From Georgenia thermotolerans (GTDB lineage: Bacteria; Actinomycetota; Actinomycetes; Actinomycetales; Actinomycetaceae): 64,000 bases of DNA. How positions within the stretch are numbered: the first letter of the stretch is position 1; every line of letters starts with the position of its first letter. Of this stretch, positions 8,514 through 18,679 are shown in pieces. Under the pieces are notes generated by a model. The model did not search any database, was not told where the DNA came from, and worked only from the letters and a program-made list of their open reading frames with translations. The translations under genes and the position numbers were made by a program. The stretch lies in the NCBI RefSeq assembly GCF_009193185.1, contig NZ_VUKF01000022.1:1-64000 (forward strand), read 5' to 3'.

Positions 8514-9671
8514 ATGGTGACCCCCACGACCGCGGCCCCGGCCCTCGCCGTCGGCCCGCTCGCCCCCCGCTTCGAGGACGTCGAGCGGATCGCCGTCCTG
8601 CGCGGCGGCGGGCTGGGCGACCTGCTCTTCGCCCTGCCGGCCGTCGAGGCGCTGGCCGCGGCGTACCCCGCCGCCCGGATCACCCTGCTCGGCACCCCGC
8701 TGCACGCCGACCTGCTCGCCGGCCGGCCCGGGCCGGTGGCCGGGGTCGAGGTGCTGCCCCTGGCCCGGGGCGTGCGCGAGTCCCCCGGGCGGGAGGAGGA
8801 CCCGGCGGGCACGGACCGCTTTCTCGACCGGCTCGCCGCGCGCCAGTTCGACCTCGCGGTGCAGGTGCACGGCGGCGGGCGCTTCTCCAACCCCTTCCTG
8901 CTCCGGCTGGGGGCCCGGCACACGGTGGGCACCCGCACCCCGGACGCCGCCGCCCTGGAGCGGACCATCCCCTACCGGTACTACCAGCACGAGGTGCTGC
9001 GGGCCCTGGAGGTGGTGGGGCTGGCGGGGGCGCCGCCGGTCATGCTCGAGCCGCGGGTGACGGTGACGGAGGCGGAGCGGGCGGGCGCCCGGGAGCTGCG
9101 CGCGCCCGGCGCGCCGGCGCTGCTCGTCGTCCATCCCGGCGCCACCGACGCCCGCCGGCGCTGGCCGCCCGCCCGCTTCGCCGACGTCGCCGCCGCCGCG
9201 GCCGCGGCGGGGGCGCAGGTGGTCGTGGTCGGGGCGGGCGAGGACGTCCCCGCGGCGGAGGAGATCGTCGACCGGGCCCGGGCGGCGCTGCCCCCGGCGG
9301 CGCGCTCCCGGGTCACCTCCCGCGCCGGCCGGCTCACCCTCCCCGGCCTCACCGGGCTGCTCGCCGAGGCGGACGTCCTGCTCGGCAACGACTCCGGCCC
9401 CCGCCACCTCGCCCAGGCCGTGGGCGCCGCCACCGTGGGGGTCTACTGGTTCGGCAACGTCATCAACGCCGGCCCGTTGGGCCGGGCCCGCCACCGGGTG
9501 CACCTGGGCTGGATGACCACCTGCCCGGTGTGCGGGCGCGACGTCACCTCCGAGACGGCGCCGCGCTGCGAGCACGAGGACTCCTTCGTCGCCGACATCG
9601 GCGTCGAGCCGGTGCGCGCGGACGTCCTCGACCTGCTCGCGGCGCCGTCCGGCGGCGTGGGGCCTTGGTGA
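8514..9671 (+). CDS. Family 9 glycosyltransferase (heptosyltransferase-like)
   Basis: A 385-residue GT-B protein. The N-terminal RGGGLGDLLFALPAVEAL motif and the C-terminal GNDSGPRHLAQAVG motif are the hallmarks of GT9 ADP-heptosyltransferases. The tail contains a Cys-rich stretch (CPVC, then RCEHEDS), probably a small metal-binding or structural element. The start is the ATG at 8514 behind GGGAGGAG. The stop overlaps the next gene (GTGA), so the two GT9 proteins are co-translated. The donor is inferred to be ADP-heptose because hldE is divergent from it; the acceptor is unknown. Confidence 0.9.
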   Translation: MVTPTTAAPALAVGPLAPRFEDVERIAVLRGGGLGDLLFALPAVEALAAAYPAARITLLGTPLHADLLAGRPGPVAGVEVLPLARGVRESPGREEDPAGTDRFLDRLAARQFDLAVQVHGGGRFSNPFLLRLGARHTVGTRTPDAAALERTIPYRYYQHEVLRALEVVGLAGAPPVMLEPRVTVTEAERAGARELRAPGAPALLVVHPGATDARRRWPPARFADVAAAAAAAGAQVVVVGAGEDVPAAEEIVDRARAALPPAARSRVTSRAGRLTLPGLTGLLAEADVLLGNDSGPRHLAQAVGAATVGVYWFGNVINAGPLGRARHRVHLGWMTTCPVCGRDVTSETAPRCEHEDSFVADIGVEPVRADVLDLLAAPSGGVGPW

Positions 9672-10645
9672 GGCTCCTCGGCGCGCCCGACGGGCGCCCG
9701 GAGCTGCTCGCCCTGCGGGCCCTCAAGCTCGGCGACCTGCTCGTGGCCGTCCCGGCGGTGCACGCCCTGCGCCGGGCCTACCCCGAGCACCGGCTGGTGC
9801 TCGCCGTGCCGGGGTGGCTCGCCGAGGTCGTCGCGCTCGTGGGCGGGGTGGACGCCCTGCTGCCCACCCCCGGCCTGGACCACCCGCTGCCGCTGGCGCC
9901 GGGCCGGGTGGACGTGGCCGCGGACCTGCACGGCGGCCCGGCGAGCGCCGCGCTGCTCACCGCGCTGGCCCCGCGCCGCCGCATCGCCCACCGCGGGCAC
10001 GGGGTCGCCGAGGGGCCGGAGTGGCAGGACGGCGTGCACGAGCGGGTCCGGTGGGCCCGGCTCGTCTCCGCCTTCGGCGCCTCGGCCGACCCCGACGACG
10101 TCGGCCTGCTGCCCCCGCCGCACCCGCCCGTGGTGGCCGGGGCCGCGGTGGTGCACGTCGGGGCGTTCCACGGGGCCCGGGAGTGGCCGGTGGAGCGATT
10201 CGCGGCGGTGGCCGCCGGGCTGCGGGCGGAGGGGGCGACGGTCGTGCTCACCGGCAGCGCCCGCGAGCGCGACCGGGCCCTGGCGGTCGCCCGCCGGGCC
10301 AGGCTGGGCGAGGACGCGGTGCTGGCCGGGCGGCAGGGCCTGGGCGAGCTCGCCGCGCTGATCCACGCCGCCGCGCTCGTCGTCTCCGCCGACACCGGCG
10401 CCGCCCACCTGGCCTCGGCCTACGCGGTGCCCTCGGTCGTCCTCTTCGGGCCCGCCCCGCCCGAGGAGTGGGGACCGCCCGCCGGCGGCCCCCACGTGGT
10501 CCTCACCGACGCCGGGGCGCGCCGGGGCGACACCTTCGCCGCCACCCCGGACCCGGCGCTGCTCGCCGTGACGGCCGCCGACGTGCTCGCCGCGGCCCGG
10601 GCGCTGCTCAGGCCGGCGCCGTCGCGTCCGCCGGCCGGCGGATGA
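9668..10645 (+). CDS. Family 9 glycosyltransferase, second copy
   Basis: A 325-residue GT-B protein starting at the GTG that overlaps the previous stop. It has RALKLGDLLVAVPAVHALR at the N-terminus and SADTGAAHLASAYAVPSVVLFG near residues 240-260, the GT9 donor-binding motif. It is shorter than its neighbour and lacks the Cys-rich tail. The pair probably adds two successive sugars. The last 38 bases overlap the 3' end of the convergent MFS gene, leaving no room for a terminator between them. Confidence 0.88.
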   Translation: MRLLGAPDGRPELLALRALKLGDLLVAVPAVHALRRAYPEHRLVLAVPGWLAEVVALVGGVDALLPTPGLDHPLPLAPGRVDVAADLHGGPASAALLTALAPRRRIAHRGHGVAEGPEWQDGVHERVRWARLVSAFGASADPDDVGLLPPPHPPVVAGAAVVHVGAFHGAREWPVERFAAVAAGLRAEGATVVLTGSARERDRALAVARRARLGEDAVLAGRQGLGELAALIHAAALVVSADTGAAHLASAYAVPSVVLFGPAPPEEWGPPAGGPHVVLTDAGARRGDTFAATPDPALLAVTAADVLAAARALLRPAPSRPPAGG

Positions 10646-12065
10646 AGAACGCGGCCACGACGACCAGCAGCGAGAGCACCGCCCCGCAGAGGAACGCGGC
10701 CCGCACGCCCCCGGCCAGCGCGGCGGCGTCGCTCGCCGTCGTCCCGGCCAGCGCCGCCGCGCGGGTGGACATGACGACGACGAACAGGGCGGTGCCGGCG
10801 GCCCCGGCGAGCTGCTGGGCGGTGCCGAGGACCGCGCTGCCGTGGGAGTACAGCGCCGGGCGCACCGAGCCCAGCGCCGTGGTGAAAAGCGGGGTGAACA
10901 GCAGGGCCAGGCCGAGACACAGGGCCATGTGCGCGGCGAGGACGGCGGGGACGGGCGTGTCCGTGCTCAGCCGGGTCAGCGACCACAGCACCGCGCTGAC
11001 GACCAGCGCCCCGGGCACGACCAGCAGCCTGGGGCCGCGCCGGTCGTAGACCCGGCCGACCACGGGTCCGAGCAGGCCCATGAGCAGCCCGCCGGGCAGC
11101 AGGAGCAGGCCGGTGGCCAGCGGCTCGAGGCCGAGGACGTTCTGGGTGTAGATGGGGACCAGGATGATCGTGCCAAACAGCGCCGCGGTCAGCAGGGCCA
11201 TGAGCCCGACCGACACGGCGAACTGCGGGGAGGCGAAGGTGCGCAGGTCGAGCAGGGCGGCGTCGCGGCGCTGCAGGGCCAGCTGGCGCAGCACGAACGC
11301 CACCAGCGCCACCGCGCCGCCGGCGAGCGGGGCCCACGTCGCCGTGCCCGCTCCGCCGGTCCCGAACGTGCTGAGGCCGTAGACCAGCCCGCCGAACGCC
11401 AGCGCCGAGAGGACCACGGAGGCGACGTCGATGCTGCCCGGGCGCGGGGTGGAGACGTTGCGGACGCGGGCCAGGCCCAGGGTCAGGGCGGCCAGGGCGA
11501 TGGGCAGGACGATCCAGAACATCGCCCGCCAGCTCAGGGCGCTGAGGATGAGCCCGGAGATGGTCGGGCCCAGGGCGGGCGCGACGGAGATGACGATGGA
11601 GATGTTGCCCATGGTGCGCCCGCGCAGGGCGGGCGGGACCAGGGTCATCACCGTGGTCATGAGCAGCGGCATCATGATCGCGGTGCCGCTGGCCTGCACC
11701 ACCCGGCCGACGACGAGCGCGGGGAACCCCGGGGCCAGCGCGCACAGCAGGGTGCCGAGGGAGAACAGCGACATGGCGGCGGCGAAGACCGGCCGGGTGG
11801 CCAGCCGCTGGAGGAGGTATCCGGTGACGGGGATGACCACCGCCATGGTGAGCATGAACGCCGTCGTCAGCCACTGCCCGGCGCTGGGGCCGATGCCCAG
11901 GTCCGCCATGATCCGCGGCAGGGCCACGCCCATGATCGTCTCGTTGAGGATGACGACGAACGCGGAGACCAGCAGCAGGCTGATGACCAGGCGGCTCTCC
12001 GGCGCGAGCCGCTCGGGCGGGGCGAGGATCGGGGCGGACGGGGTGGTCTCGGTGGTCTCGGTCAT
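10608..12065 (-). CDS. MFS multidrug transporter, DHA2 (EmrB/QacA) type
   Basis: A 485-residue polytopic membrane protein with about 14 hydrophobic segments. Family motifs are visible: a short cytoplasmic N-terminus, an LNETIMGVALPRI stretch in helix 1, WLTTAFMLTMAVVIP in helix 2, motif C-like VAPALGPTISG in helix 5 and a long central hydrophilic break. It is expected to be a proton-coupled drug or metabolite exporter. The ATG at 12065 lies just before MTETTETTP; a longer frame upstream is Arg/Pro-rich and non-coding in character. No dedicated regulator lies beside it. Confidence 0.9.
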   Translation of the reverse strand: MTETTETTPSAPILAPPERLAPESRLVISLLLVSAFVVILNETIMGVALPRIMADLGIGPSAGQWLTTAFMLTMAVVIPVTGYLLQRLATRPVFAAAMSLFSLGTLLCALAPGFPALVVGRVVQASGTAIMMPLLMTTVMTLVPPALRGRTMGNISIVISVAPALGPTISGLILSALSWRAMFWIVLPIALAALTLGLARVRNVSTPRPGSIDVASVVLSALAFGGLVYGLSTFGTGGAGTATWAPLAGGAVALVAFVLRQLALQRRDAALLDLRTFASPQFAVSVGLMALLTAALFGTIILVPIYTQNVLGLEPLATGLLLLPGGLLMGLLGPVVGRVYDRRGPRLLVVPGALVVSAVLWSLTRLSTDTPVPAVLAAHMALCLGLALLFTPLFTTALGSVRPALYSHGSAVLGTAQQLAGAAGTALFVVVMSTRAAALAGTTASDAAALAGGVRAAFLCGAVLSLLVVVAAFFIRRPADATAPA

Positions 12066-12353
12066 GCGGGGCCTCCGGCGTCGGGGATGGGTCCGTCCGT
12101 GCGTCGAGCGGCGCGGGGCGATCTCGACACGGCGCGCGGACCGATCCGGGTGGGACCCGTGGCGGCCCGGGCGCGGGCCGGTGTGGGTGGGGACCGATGG
12201 GGGCCGGCATGCGGACCGGCCTGGTGATTGTGGGCCCTCCGGGCGCCCGGGGGAAAGCGATTTTCCAGGCACCGGCCGGGGGCCGACAGGCGCCTGCGAC
12301 AATGGCGGCAGTTGTCAGTCGCCGCCGGCGACCCCACCGAGGAGGAGAACGAC

Positions 12354-12947
12354 GTGACCCAGCAAGCGGGAGAGCGCCGGCGGGCGCTCATCCTCGTCGA
12401 CGTGCAGCCGACCTTCTGCGAGGGCGGGGCCCTGCCCTCCCCCGGCGCCAACGCCGTCTCCGAGCGGGTGGCGCGCTACGCGGTGGAGCGGCGCGGGGAC
12501 TACGCCATGGTGGTCACCACCCAGGACTGGCACATCGACCCGGGCGAGCACTTCTCGGAGACCCCGGACTTCGTGGACACCTGGCCCCCGCACGGGGTGG
12601 CCGGCACCCCCGAGGCCGAGCTGCACCCGGCGCTGGCCGGGCAGACCTTCGACGCCTCGGTGAAGAAGGGCATGTACGCCGCCGCCTACTCGGGGTTCGA
12701 GGGGGTCGACGCCGACGGGCGGACCCTGGCGCAGATCCTGCGCGAGGGCGACATCGCCGAGGTGGACGTCGTCGGGCTCGTGGAGTCCCACTGCGTCAAG
12801 GAGACGGCGCTGGACGCCAACAAGCTCGGTCTGGTCACCCGGGTGCTCACCGACCTCACCGTGCCCGTGAGTCCGGAGCTGGGCGCGAAGGCGCGGGAGC
12901 AGCTGGCGGCCGCGGGCGTGGAGCTGGCCGAGTCCGGCCTGTCCTGA
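12354..12947 (+). CDS. pncA: Nicotinamidase, isochorismatase family
   Basis: A 197-residue hydrolase converting nicotinamide to nicotinate in NAD salvage. Key residues are visible: the catalytic Asp in LVDVQPTF (about residue 16), the QDWH metal motif followed by HF (about 59-68), the Lys of VKKG (about 101) and the nucleophilic Cys in VESHCVKETALDA (about 145). The start is the GTG at 12354 with GAGGAGGAG upstream. It stands alone on its strand, convergent with rsmI. With nadABC at 50-54 kb the cell has both de novo and salvage routes to NAD. Confidence 0.92.
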   Translation: MTQQAGERRRALILVDVQPTFCEGGALPSPGANAVSERVARYAVERRGDYAMVVTTQDWHIDPGEHFSETPDFVDTWPPHGVAGTPEAELHPALAGQTFDASVKKGMYAAAYSGFEGVDADGRTLAQILREGDIAEVDVVGLVESHCVKETALDANKLGLVTRVLTDLTVPVSPELGAKAREQLAAAGVELAESGLS

Positions 12948-12995
12948 CAGCGGCTCAGCCCTTGTGGGCCTGACGGCGGCTCAGCCCTTGCGGGC
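12944..12995. repeat. 26-bp tandem duplication of the rsmI 3' end
   Basis: Two adjacent 26-bp units (12944-12969 and 12970-12995) differ at only two bases. The right unit holds the true rsmI stop codon and last codons. The left unit is a copy lying between the pncA stop and rsmI. It leaves a second in-phase-like Lys-Gly-stop sequence outside the gene. Confidence 0.8.
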
Positions 12996-13937
12996 CAGCG
13001 CGGCCTGGTAGAGCTCGCGCTTGCCCAGGCCGGTCTGGGCGGCGACGGTGGCGGCGGCGTCCTTGAGCCGGGCGCCGCCGTCCGCGAGCGCGAGCACCTC
13101 CTCGACGTGGTCCTCGGCGCGGGCGGCCACCGGCGGGGCGCCGGCGACGACGACGGTGATCTCGCCGCGCACGCCGTCGTGCGCCCAGGCGGCCAGCTCC
13201 GCGAGCGGGCCGCGGCGGACCTCCTCGTAGGTCTTGGTCAGCTCCCGGCACACCGCCCCCGGCCGGTCGGCGCCGAAGGCCTGCGCCATGTCGGCCAGCG
13301 TCCCGGCCAGCCGGTGCGGGGACTCGAAGAAGATCATCGTGCGCGGCTCCTGGGCGAGGGCGGCGAGCGTGCGGGCGCGGTCCCCGGCGCGGCGCGGCAC
13401 GAAGCCCTCGAAGCAGAACCGGTCGGTCGCCAGGCCCGAGAGCGCCAGCGCGGTGAGCACCGCGGACGGGCCCGGCGCCACGCTCACCCGCACCCCGGCG
13501 TCGGTCGCGGCCCGCACGAGGCGGTAGCCGGGGTCGGACACCGACGGCATGCCGGCGTCGGAGACGACGAGGACGCGGGCGCCGTCCTGGGCGGCGCGCA
13601 CGAGCTCGGGGGCCCTGTCGTGCTCGTTGTGCTCGTGGAAGCTCAGCAGCCGGCCGCTCACGTGCACGCCGAGCCGCCCGGCCAGCGCCCGCAGGCGGCG
13701 GGTGTCCTCGGCGGCGACGACGTCGGCCTCGGCCAGGGCGCGCCGCAGCCGCGGCGGGGCGTCGGCGGGGTCGCCGATGGGGGTAGCCGCCAGGAGGATG
13801 ACGCCCGGCGTCATGGCCGGGACCTCGGCGGGGACCTCCGGGGCGGGCGCGGCGTCCGGGGTGTCCGCGGTCGCCCCGACGGCGACCTCGTCCGGCTCGT
13901 CGGGCAGCGGGGGCCGGGGGGCGTCGTCGTGGCTCAC
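12981..13937 (-). CDS. rsmI: 16S rRNA (cytidine(1402)-2'-O)-methyltransferase
   Basis: A 318-residue SAM-dependent methyltransferase of the tetrapyrrole-methylase fold. Conserved blocks are visible: [16 protein letters not shown] near the start, [44 protein letters not shown] and FFESPHRL. It modifies C1402 in the decoding centre with RsmH. The GTG at 13937 gives a 40-residue acidic Pro/Ala extension; the ATG at 13814 ([14 protein letters not shown]) is an equally possible start and matches the usual family N-terminus better. rsmI close to a divergent pmt is a common actinobacterial arrangement; here a protease gene lies between them. Confidence 0.93.
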   Translation of the reverse strand: MSHDDAPRPPLPDEPDEVAVGATADTPDAAPAPEVPAEVPAMTPGVILLAATPIGDPADAPPRLRRALAEADVVAAEDTRRLRALAGRLGVHVSGRLLSFHEHNEHDRAPELVRAAQDGARVLVVSDAGMPSVSDPGYRLVRAATDAGVRVSVAPGPSAVLTALALSGLATDRFCFEGFVPRRAGDRARTLAALAQEPRTMIFFESPHRLAGTLADMAQAFGADRPGAVCRELTKTYEEVRRGPLAELAAWAHDGVRGEITVVVAGAPPVAARAEDHVEEVLALADGGARLKDAAATVAAQTGLGKRELYQAALARKG

Positions 13938-14035
13938 CCCACCAGTCTCCCCCAGGGCGTAGGTGCGGGGCCCGGCGCCCCCTCGGCGGCCCTCGGACGC
14001 CGCGCTCGGCCTCCCGCCGGCGCCACCCAACCGCG

Positions 14036-15403
14036 TCAGAACACCGAGCCCGCCACCAGGTAGCCGTAGTGGCGGCCGTTGGTCGGGCGCAGCGGGTCCC
14101 CCGCGAAGCCGAAGCCCGGTTCGGTGCGGTTGTACGCCGCGCTCAGCTCCTCGACCGTCGCCCGCGGGTCGCCCGCCGGGCACTTGCCGGTGCTCAGGCA
14201 CAGCGCGACGACGCCGGTGACGGCCGGGCTCGCGAAGCTCGTGCCGGAGCCGGCGCGGTAGGCCCCGCCGGGGGCGGTGGAGGTGATGCACACCCCGGGC
14301 GCGGCGATCGTGTGGTCGCTGTCCGCCGAGGTGGCGAAGTTGGAGAAGGGCGCCGCGGCGTCGTCCGTGGTGCCCGCCCGCAGCGGGGTGGACCCGCAGG
14401 TCGTGGCCTTCGACAGACCACCCGGGCGGCCGTCCAGGTCGGCCATGGCGGTCACGGTGAGCACCTCGTCGTAGGCCGCCGGGATGGTCTTCGCGACGTC
14501 GCTCGTCGAGTTGCCGGCGGCGACGACGTAGGCCACCCCCGCGTCCACCGACCCGCACACGGCCGCGTGCACGGCGTCGCCGTTGGCGTCGCCGCACTGG
14601 CCGTCGTCGGCGCCCGGGCCGGCGATGGACATGTTGGCGACGGCGATGTCGTTGCTCGGGTCGGCGTCGGTGCGGGTGGAGGTCACCCAGTCGATGGCGC
14701 ACACCAGCGCCGCGTTGCTGATCATCCCGGCCGAGTCCACGACCCGCGCGGACCACACCCGCGCCCCGGGGGCGGTACCGACGACGCCGACGGCGTTGTC
14801 CCGGGCCGCGGCCACCCCGGCGACCATCGTGCCGTGGCCGATGCTGTCGCTGAGCGCGTTGCCGGGCACCTGGAGGGAGCCGCTGGAGCAGTCGACGCCG
14901 CCGCGCACGTTGAGGTCCGGGTGCCCGGCATCCACCCCGGAGTCGATGGTGGCGATGTTGATCCCGACGGCGCCGGAGCCGTTGCCGGCGCGGGTGCTGG
15001 ACCGGTCGGCGCCGATGCGCCGCACCTGGGTGGGCACCGTCTGGGCCGCGGGCGCGGCTTGGGCGTCGGCGGGCAGGCGCCACGTGCGGTTCGGCGTGAC
15101 GAACGCGACCGCCGGGTCCTGGCGCAGGTGGGCCGCCTCCGCCGCGGTCATCGTGGCGGTGTAGCCCTTGAGGGCGCTGCGGAACTCCTCCGCCGGCCGG
15201 ACCCCGTACTGCCGGCTCTGCGTCTCGGCGAGCGCGGGCACGCTGCCGGCGGCGCGGGAGAGGACGACGATGTACTCGCCCTCCCCGCCGGCGGCGCGGG
15301 CCGGCCCGGCGAGCAGGCCGGCGAGGACCAGCGGCACCGCGAGGAGCAGGGCGGTCACGGCCCGGGTCCGGGGCGCGCGGCGGCGCCCCCTCGCTGCTGC
15401 CAT
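14036..15403 (-). CDS. Secreted S8 family (subtilisin-like) serine protease
   Basis: A 455-residue preproprotein. A Tat/Sec-like signal peptide (Arg-rich n-region, hydrophobic 17-32, cleavage near ARA at 36-38) precedes an inhibitor-I9-type propeptide (about 43-108). The catalytic triad is Asp154 ([12 protein letters not shown]), His190 (GHGTMVAG) and Ser389 (GTSFASP), with oxyanion Asn298 in AAGN. Several Cys pairs suggest disulfides. It has no C-terminal anchor, so it is probably released. It interrupts the usual rsmI-pmt pair but shares their base composition. Function beyond extracellular proteolysis cannot be assigned. Confidence 0.93.
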   Translation of the reverse strand: MAAARGRRRAPRTRAVTALLLAVPLVLAGLLAGPARAAGGEGEYIVVLSRAAGSVPALAETQSRQYGVRPAEEFRSALKGYTATMTAAEAAHLRQDPAVAFVTPNRTWRLPADAQAAPAAQTVPTQVRRIGADRSSTRAGNGSGAVGINIATIDSGVDAGHPDLNVRGGVDCSSGSLQVPGNALSDSIGHGTMVAGVAAARDNAVGVVGTAPGARVWSARVVDSAGMISNAALVCAIDWVTSTRTDADPSNDIAVANMSIAGPGADDGQCGDANGDAVHAAVCGSVDAGVAYVVAAGNSTSDVAKTIPAAYDEVLTVTAMADLDGRPGGLSKATTCGSTPLRAGTTDDAAAPFSNFATSADSDHTIAAPGVCITSTAPGGAYRAGSGTSFASPAVTGVVALCLSTGKCPAGDPRATVEELSAAYNRTEPGFGFAGDPLRPTNGRHYGYLVAGSVF

Positions 15404-15625
15404 GGGTCGGCCCCCTCCACGCGACGCTGCGACACCCCAGCGTCACCGGGCCGACGCGCCAGGGGCAAGCCGTCCGGTGGAGGTTGCGGGCCCGGGCGGC
15501 GGCGCCGCGGGCTCGGTAGGGGGCGCCACCCCTACCGGTGCCCGCGCCGGGGTGACCCGGTGGGGCGACGTTCCGGGCCGGCGGGACGGCGCCGCCGCCC
15601 CAGGCGCGCCGCCTAGACTTCCCGC

Positions 15626-17725
15626 GTGACCCCGCCCGAGCCCGGCACCGCGCCCGAACCGGACACCGTGCGCGACCCCGGCGCAGCGCGCGACCCGGGC
15701 CGCGTGCCCCTGCCGGACGCGGGTAGCCCGACGGCCGGCGCGGGACGCGCGCCGGAGACGGCCCAGATCCCGGGCGGTGCGCGGACCGTGCTGCGCCGCA
15801 GCCTGCGTGAGCGCGAGGGCACGACGGCGCCGGCGCACCGGGCCGCGCCGGACCACGCGGCGGGCCCCACCACGCCGGAGCACCCGGTGACGCCGGAGCA
15901 CCCGACGACGCCCGACCGCCCCGTGGGCCCCACCACGCCGGACCACCCGACGGTCGAGCCTCCCGGGGCGACGGCCCCCGCCACGCCGCCCTCCGCCGTC
16001 GACCTCGAGAACGACCTGCGCGGCCGGCTCGGCCTGCGCACCCTCGGCGCCAGGCTCGACCCGACGGCGGCGCTGTGGGGCTGGCTCGGGCCGGTGCTCG
16101 TCACCGTGCTGGCCGGCGTCATGCGCCTGGTGAACCTCAACCACCCCAGCCGGCTCATCTTCGACGAGACGTACTACGTCAAGCAGGCCTACTCGATGCT
16201 CGTCCTCGGCTACGAGGGCGAGTGGGCGGAGAACGCCAACCCCGGCTTCGCCCGCGGGGACTACTCCGGCCTGTCCACCCGGGCCGACTACGTGGTCCAC
16301 CCCTCGGTGGGCAAGTGGATGATCGCCGCCGGCATCAAGCTCTTCGGCGCCGACAACGGCGCCGGCTGGCGGCTCGCCGCCGCGGTGGTGGGCACGCTGT
16401 CGGTGCTCATCCTCGCGCGGATGGCCACCCGGCTCTTCGGCTCGGCCCTGCTGGGCACGACGGCGGGGCTGCTGCTCGCCGTCGACGGCCTGCACCTGAC
16501 CGAGTCGCGCACCTCCCTGCTCGACATCTTCCTGATGTTCTGGGTCCTCGTCGGGCTGTGGTGCGTCCTGCGGGACCGGGACTGGAGCCGGGCCCGGCTC
16601 GCCCGGCGCCTGGCCGCGCAGCGGGCCGCCGGGCCGGTCGGGGACGACCTGGGCCCGCGCCTGGGGGTGCGGTGGTGGCTGGTCGCAGCCGGCGTCGCCC
16701 TCGGCCTGGCGTGCGGGGTGAAGTGGTCGGGCATCTACGCCGTGGCGGTCTTCGGCGTCATGGTCTTCGTGTGGGACACCGCCGCGCGCCGGGCGGTGGG
16801 CGTGCGGCCCTGGCTGGGCGCCGGCGTGCTGCGCGGCGGCGTGCCCGCCTTCGTCGCGCTCGTGCCCGTCGCGGCGCTGACCTACCTCGCCACCTGGTTC
16901 TCCTGGTTCACCCACCCCGACTCCTACCGGCGCCAGTGGGCCGCCGACCTGCGCGCGAGCGGGGCGCCGGTCCCCCGCGGCTGGCTGCCCGACGCGCTGA
17001 ACTCCTGGTGGGAGTACCACCTGGCGATGTGGCAGTTCCACAACAACCTCGAGTCCAAGCACGCCTATCAGTCCCAGCCGGCGGGCTGGCTGCTGCAGCT
17101 GCGCCCGACGTCGATGTACTGGCCCGACCCGGCGCCGCCGCCGGAGGCGTGCGGGGCCAAGCGGTGCGTGGAGGCGGTGCTAGCCGTGGGCAACCCGATC
17201 ATCTGGTGGCTGGCCGCGGCGGCGCTGCTCGTGCTGGTCTACCTCGCGGTGCGCGGGCGGGACTGGCGCGCCTGGCTCATCCTCGCCGGCTACGGCGCCA
17301 TGTACCTGCCGTGGCTGGGCTACGCCCACCGCACGATCTTCACCTTCTACGCCGTGGCGTTCGTGCCCTACGTGGTGCTGTGCCTGACGTTCGTCCTGGG
17401 CTGGGCGATGGGGATCGTGCGCCTGCCGCGCGAGGTGCCGCTGCCCTGGCGCCGACGCGCCGCCGTGGCGGGCGGTCCCGCGGGGCCCGGCCCGGCACTC
17501 GACGACGGCGCGCCCGCCCTCCCCATGGCCCCTGCACCCTCGCGCCTCGCCCGGTTCGTCAGCGACGACGGCGCCGTCCAGCCCACCCCGCGCGCCTGGC
17601 TGCTGTGGGGCGTGGTGGTCGGGCTCGCCGTCGTCGCCGCGGTGTTCTTCTGGCCGATCTGGACCGGCCAGACCGTCTCCTACGACGCCTGGCGGCTGCG
17701 CATGTGGCTGCCCAGCTGGATCTGA
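15626..17725 (+). CDS. pmt: Dolichyl/polyprenyl-phosphate-mannose protein O-mannosyltransferase (GT39)
   Basis: A 699-residue integral membrane enzyme that transfers mannose from polyprenyl-phosphate-mannose to Ser/Thr of exported proteins. The first 120 residues are a disordered Pro/Thr/Ala-rich cytoplasmic extension with HP(T/V)TP-type repeats. Transmembrane helices follow. The first external loop carries the catalytic Asp-Glu pair in [12 protein letters not shown] (about 174-185), then [10 protein letters not shown], as in actinobacterial Pmt. About ten further hydrophobic segments run to the end. The GTG at 15626 is the start; the long N-terminus leaves a later start possible. A hairpin follows the stop. 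Confidence 0.92.
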   Translation: MTPPEPGTAPEPDTVRDPGAARDPGRVPLPDAGSPTAGAGRAPETAQIPGGARTVLRRSLREREGTTAPAHRAAPDHAAGPTTPEHPVTPEHPTTPDRPVGPTTPDHPTVEPPGATAPATPPSAVDLENDLRGRLGLRTLGARLDPTAALWGWLGPVLVTVLAGVMRLVNLNHPSRLIFDETYYVKQAYSMLVLGYEGEWAENANPGFARGDYSGLSTRADYVVHPSVGKWMIAAGIKLFGADNGAGWRLAAAVVGTLSVLILARMATRLFGSALLGTTAGLLLAVDGLHLTESRTSLLDIFLMFWVLVGLWCVLRDRDWSRARLARRLAAQRAAGPVGDDLGPRLGVRWWLVAAGVALGLACGVKWSGIYAVAVFGVMVFVWDTAARRAVGVRPWLGAGVLRGGVPAFVALVPVAALTYLATWFSWFTHPDSYRRQWAADLRASGAPVPRGWLPDALNSWWEYHLAMWQFHNNLESKHAYQSQPAGWLLQLRPTSMYWPDPAPPPEACGAKRCVEAVLAVGNPIIWWLAAAALLVLVYLAVRGRDWRAWLILAGYGAMYLPWLGYAHRTIFTFYAVAFVPYVVLCLTFVLGWAMGIVRLPREVPLPWRRRAAVAGGPAGPGPALDDGAPALPMAPAPSRLARFVSDDGAVQPTPRAWLLWGVVVGLAVVAAVFFWPIWTGQTVSYDAWRLRMWLPSWI

Positions 17726-17727
17726 CC

Positions 17728-17745
17728 GCCACCCGACCGGGTGGC
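17728..17745 (+). terminator. Hairpin after pmt
   Basis: A perfect 7-bp GC stem (GCCACCC / GGGTGGC) with a GACC loop begins two bases after the pmt stop. There is no clear T-run, as is common in GC-rich actinobacteria. Confidence 0.5.
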
Positions 17746-17795
17746 GATACTGGGGCGCTGCCGAGGCAGCGGACGACGACACAGAAGGAGCTTCG

Positions 17796-18617
17796 ATGAG
17801 TGCCACCGTGCGCGGCGCGCGCGTCCTGGTCACCGGCGCCACCCGCGGGATGGGCCGGCTCTTCGCCGAGCGGGCCGCCGCGGAGGGGGCCGCCGCCCTC
17901 GTGCTGTGGGGCCGCGACGCCACCGCCCTGGACGCGGTGGCCGCCGCCGTCGCCCGCCCGGGGCTGCGGGTGCGCACCGACGTCGTCGACCTGGCCGACC
18001 CCGACGTCCTCGACGCCGCCGCCCGCGCCGTCCTCGCCGACCTCGGCGCCGTCGACGTGCTCGTCAACAACGCCGGGGTGATCACTTCGAGCGGGTACTT
18101 CTGGGAGCAGGACCCCGCCGAGGCCGGGCACACCCTGCGGGTCAACACGGCCGCGCCGATGCGGCTGGTCAGCCACGTGCTCCCGGCCATGATCGCCGAC
18201 GGCGGCCGGCCCAAGCGGATCCTCAACGTCGCCTCGGCGGCCGGGCTCGTGCCCAACCCGCGCATGAGCGTCTACGCCGCCAGCAAGGCGGCCCTGCTGA
18301 CCTGGTCGGACACGGTGCGCCTGGAGCTGGAGCAGGCCGGGCACGCTCACGTGGCGGTGACGACGTTCAGCCCGTCCTACGTGAACACCGGGATGTTCGC
18401 CGGCATCCGGCCGATCCTGCTCACCCCGACGCTGAGCCCGGAGCGGGCGGTGGACCGCGCCTGGCGGGCCATGCTCGCCGGCCACGCGCACGTCATCACC
18501 CCGGCCACCGTGCACATCGCGCGCGCCGCGCGCGGGCTGCTGCCGCCGCGCGCGTGGGATCGCATGGCCCGCGCCTTCGGCGTGCACCGGTCGATGGAGG
18601 GCTTCACCGGCCGCTGA
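17796..18617 (+). CDS. Short-chain dehydrogenase/reductase
   Basis: A 273-residue classical SDR. The N-terminal TGATRGMGRLFAE stretch is the TGxxxGxG cofactor motif. NNAG is at about residue 89, a Ser in NVASAAGLV near 147 and YAASK near 160 supply the Ser-Tyr-Lys catalytic set. The C-terminal part resembles lipid- or retinol-type SDRs. The start ATG at 17796 follows AGAAGGAG. The substrate is not evident and the downstream gene is convergent, so context does not help. Confidence 0.88.
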   Translation: MSATVRGARVLVTGATRGMGRLFAERAAAEGAAALVLWGRDATALDAVAAAVARPGLRVRTDVVDLADPDVLDAAARAVLADLGAVDVLVNNAGVITSSGYFWEQDPAEAGHTLRVNTAAPMRLVSHVLPAMIADGGRPKRILNVASAAGLVPNPRMSVYAASKAALLTWSDTVRLELEQAGHAHVAVTTFSPSYVNTGMFAGIRPILLTPTLSPERAVDRAWRAMLAGHAHVITPATVHIARAARGLLPPRAWDRMARAFGVHRSMEGFTGR

Positions 18618-18679
18618 GCCTGCGGGCCCCGGTCGCCGCGGGCCGCGGTCGCCGCGGGCCGCGGGGAGCCGGGCCGCCG

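Noticed and set aside
15461-15625. Short frames between the subtilisin and pmt genes
   Set aside because: They are antisense to, or continuations of, the neighbouring genes, and the low-complexity composition does not support a gene.
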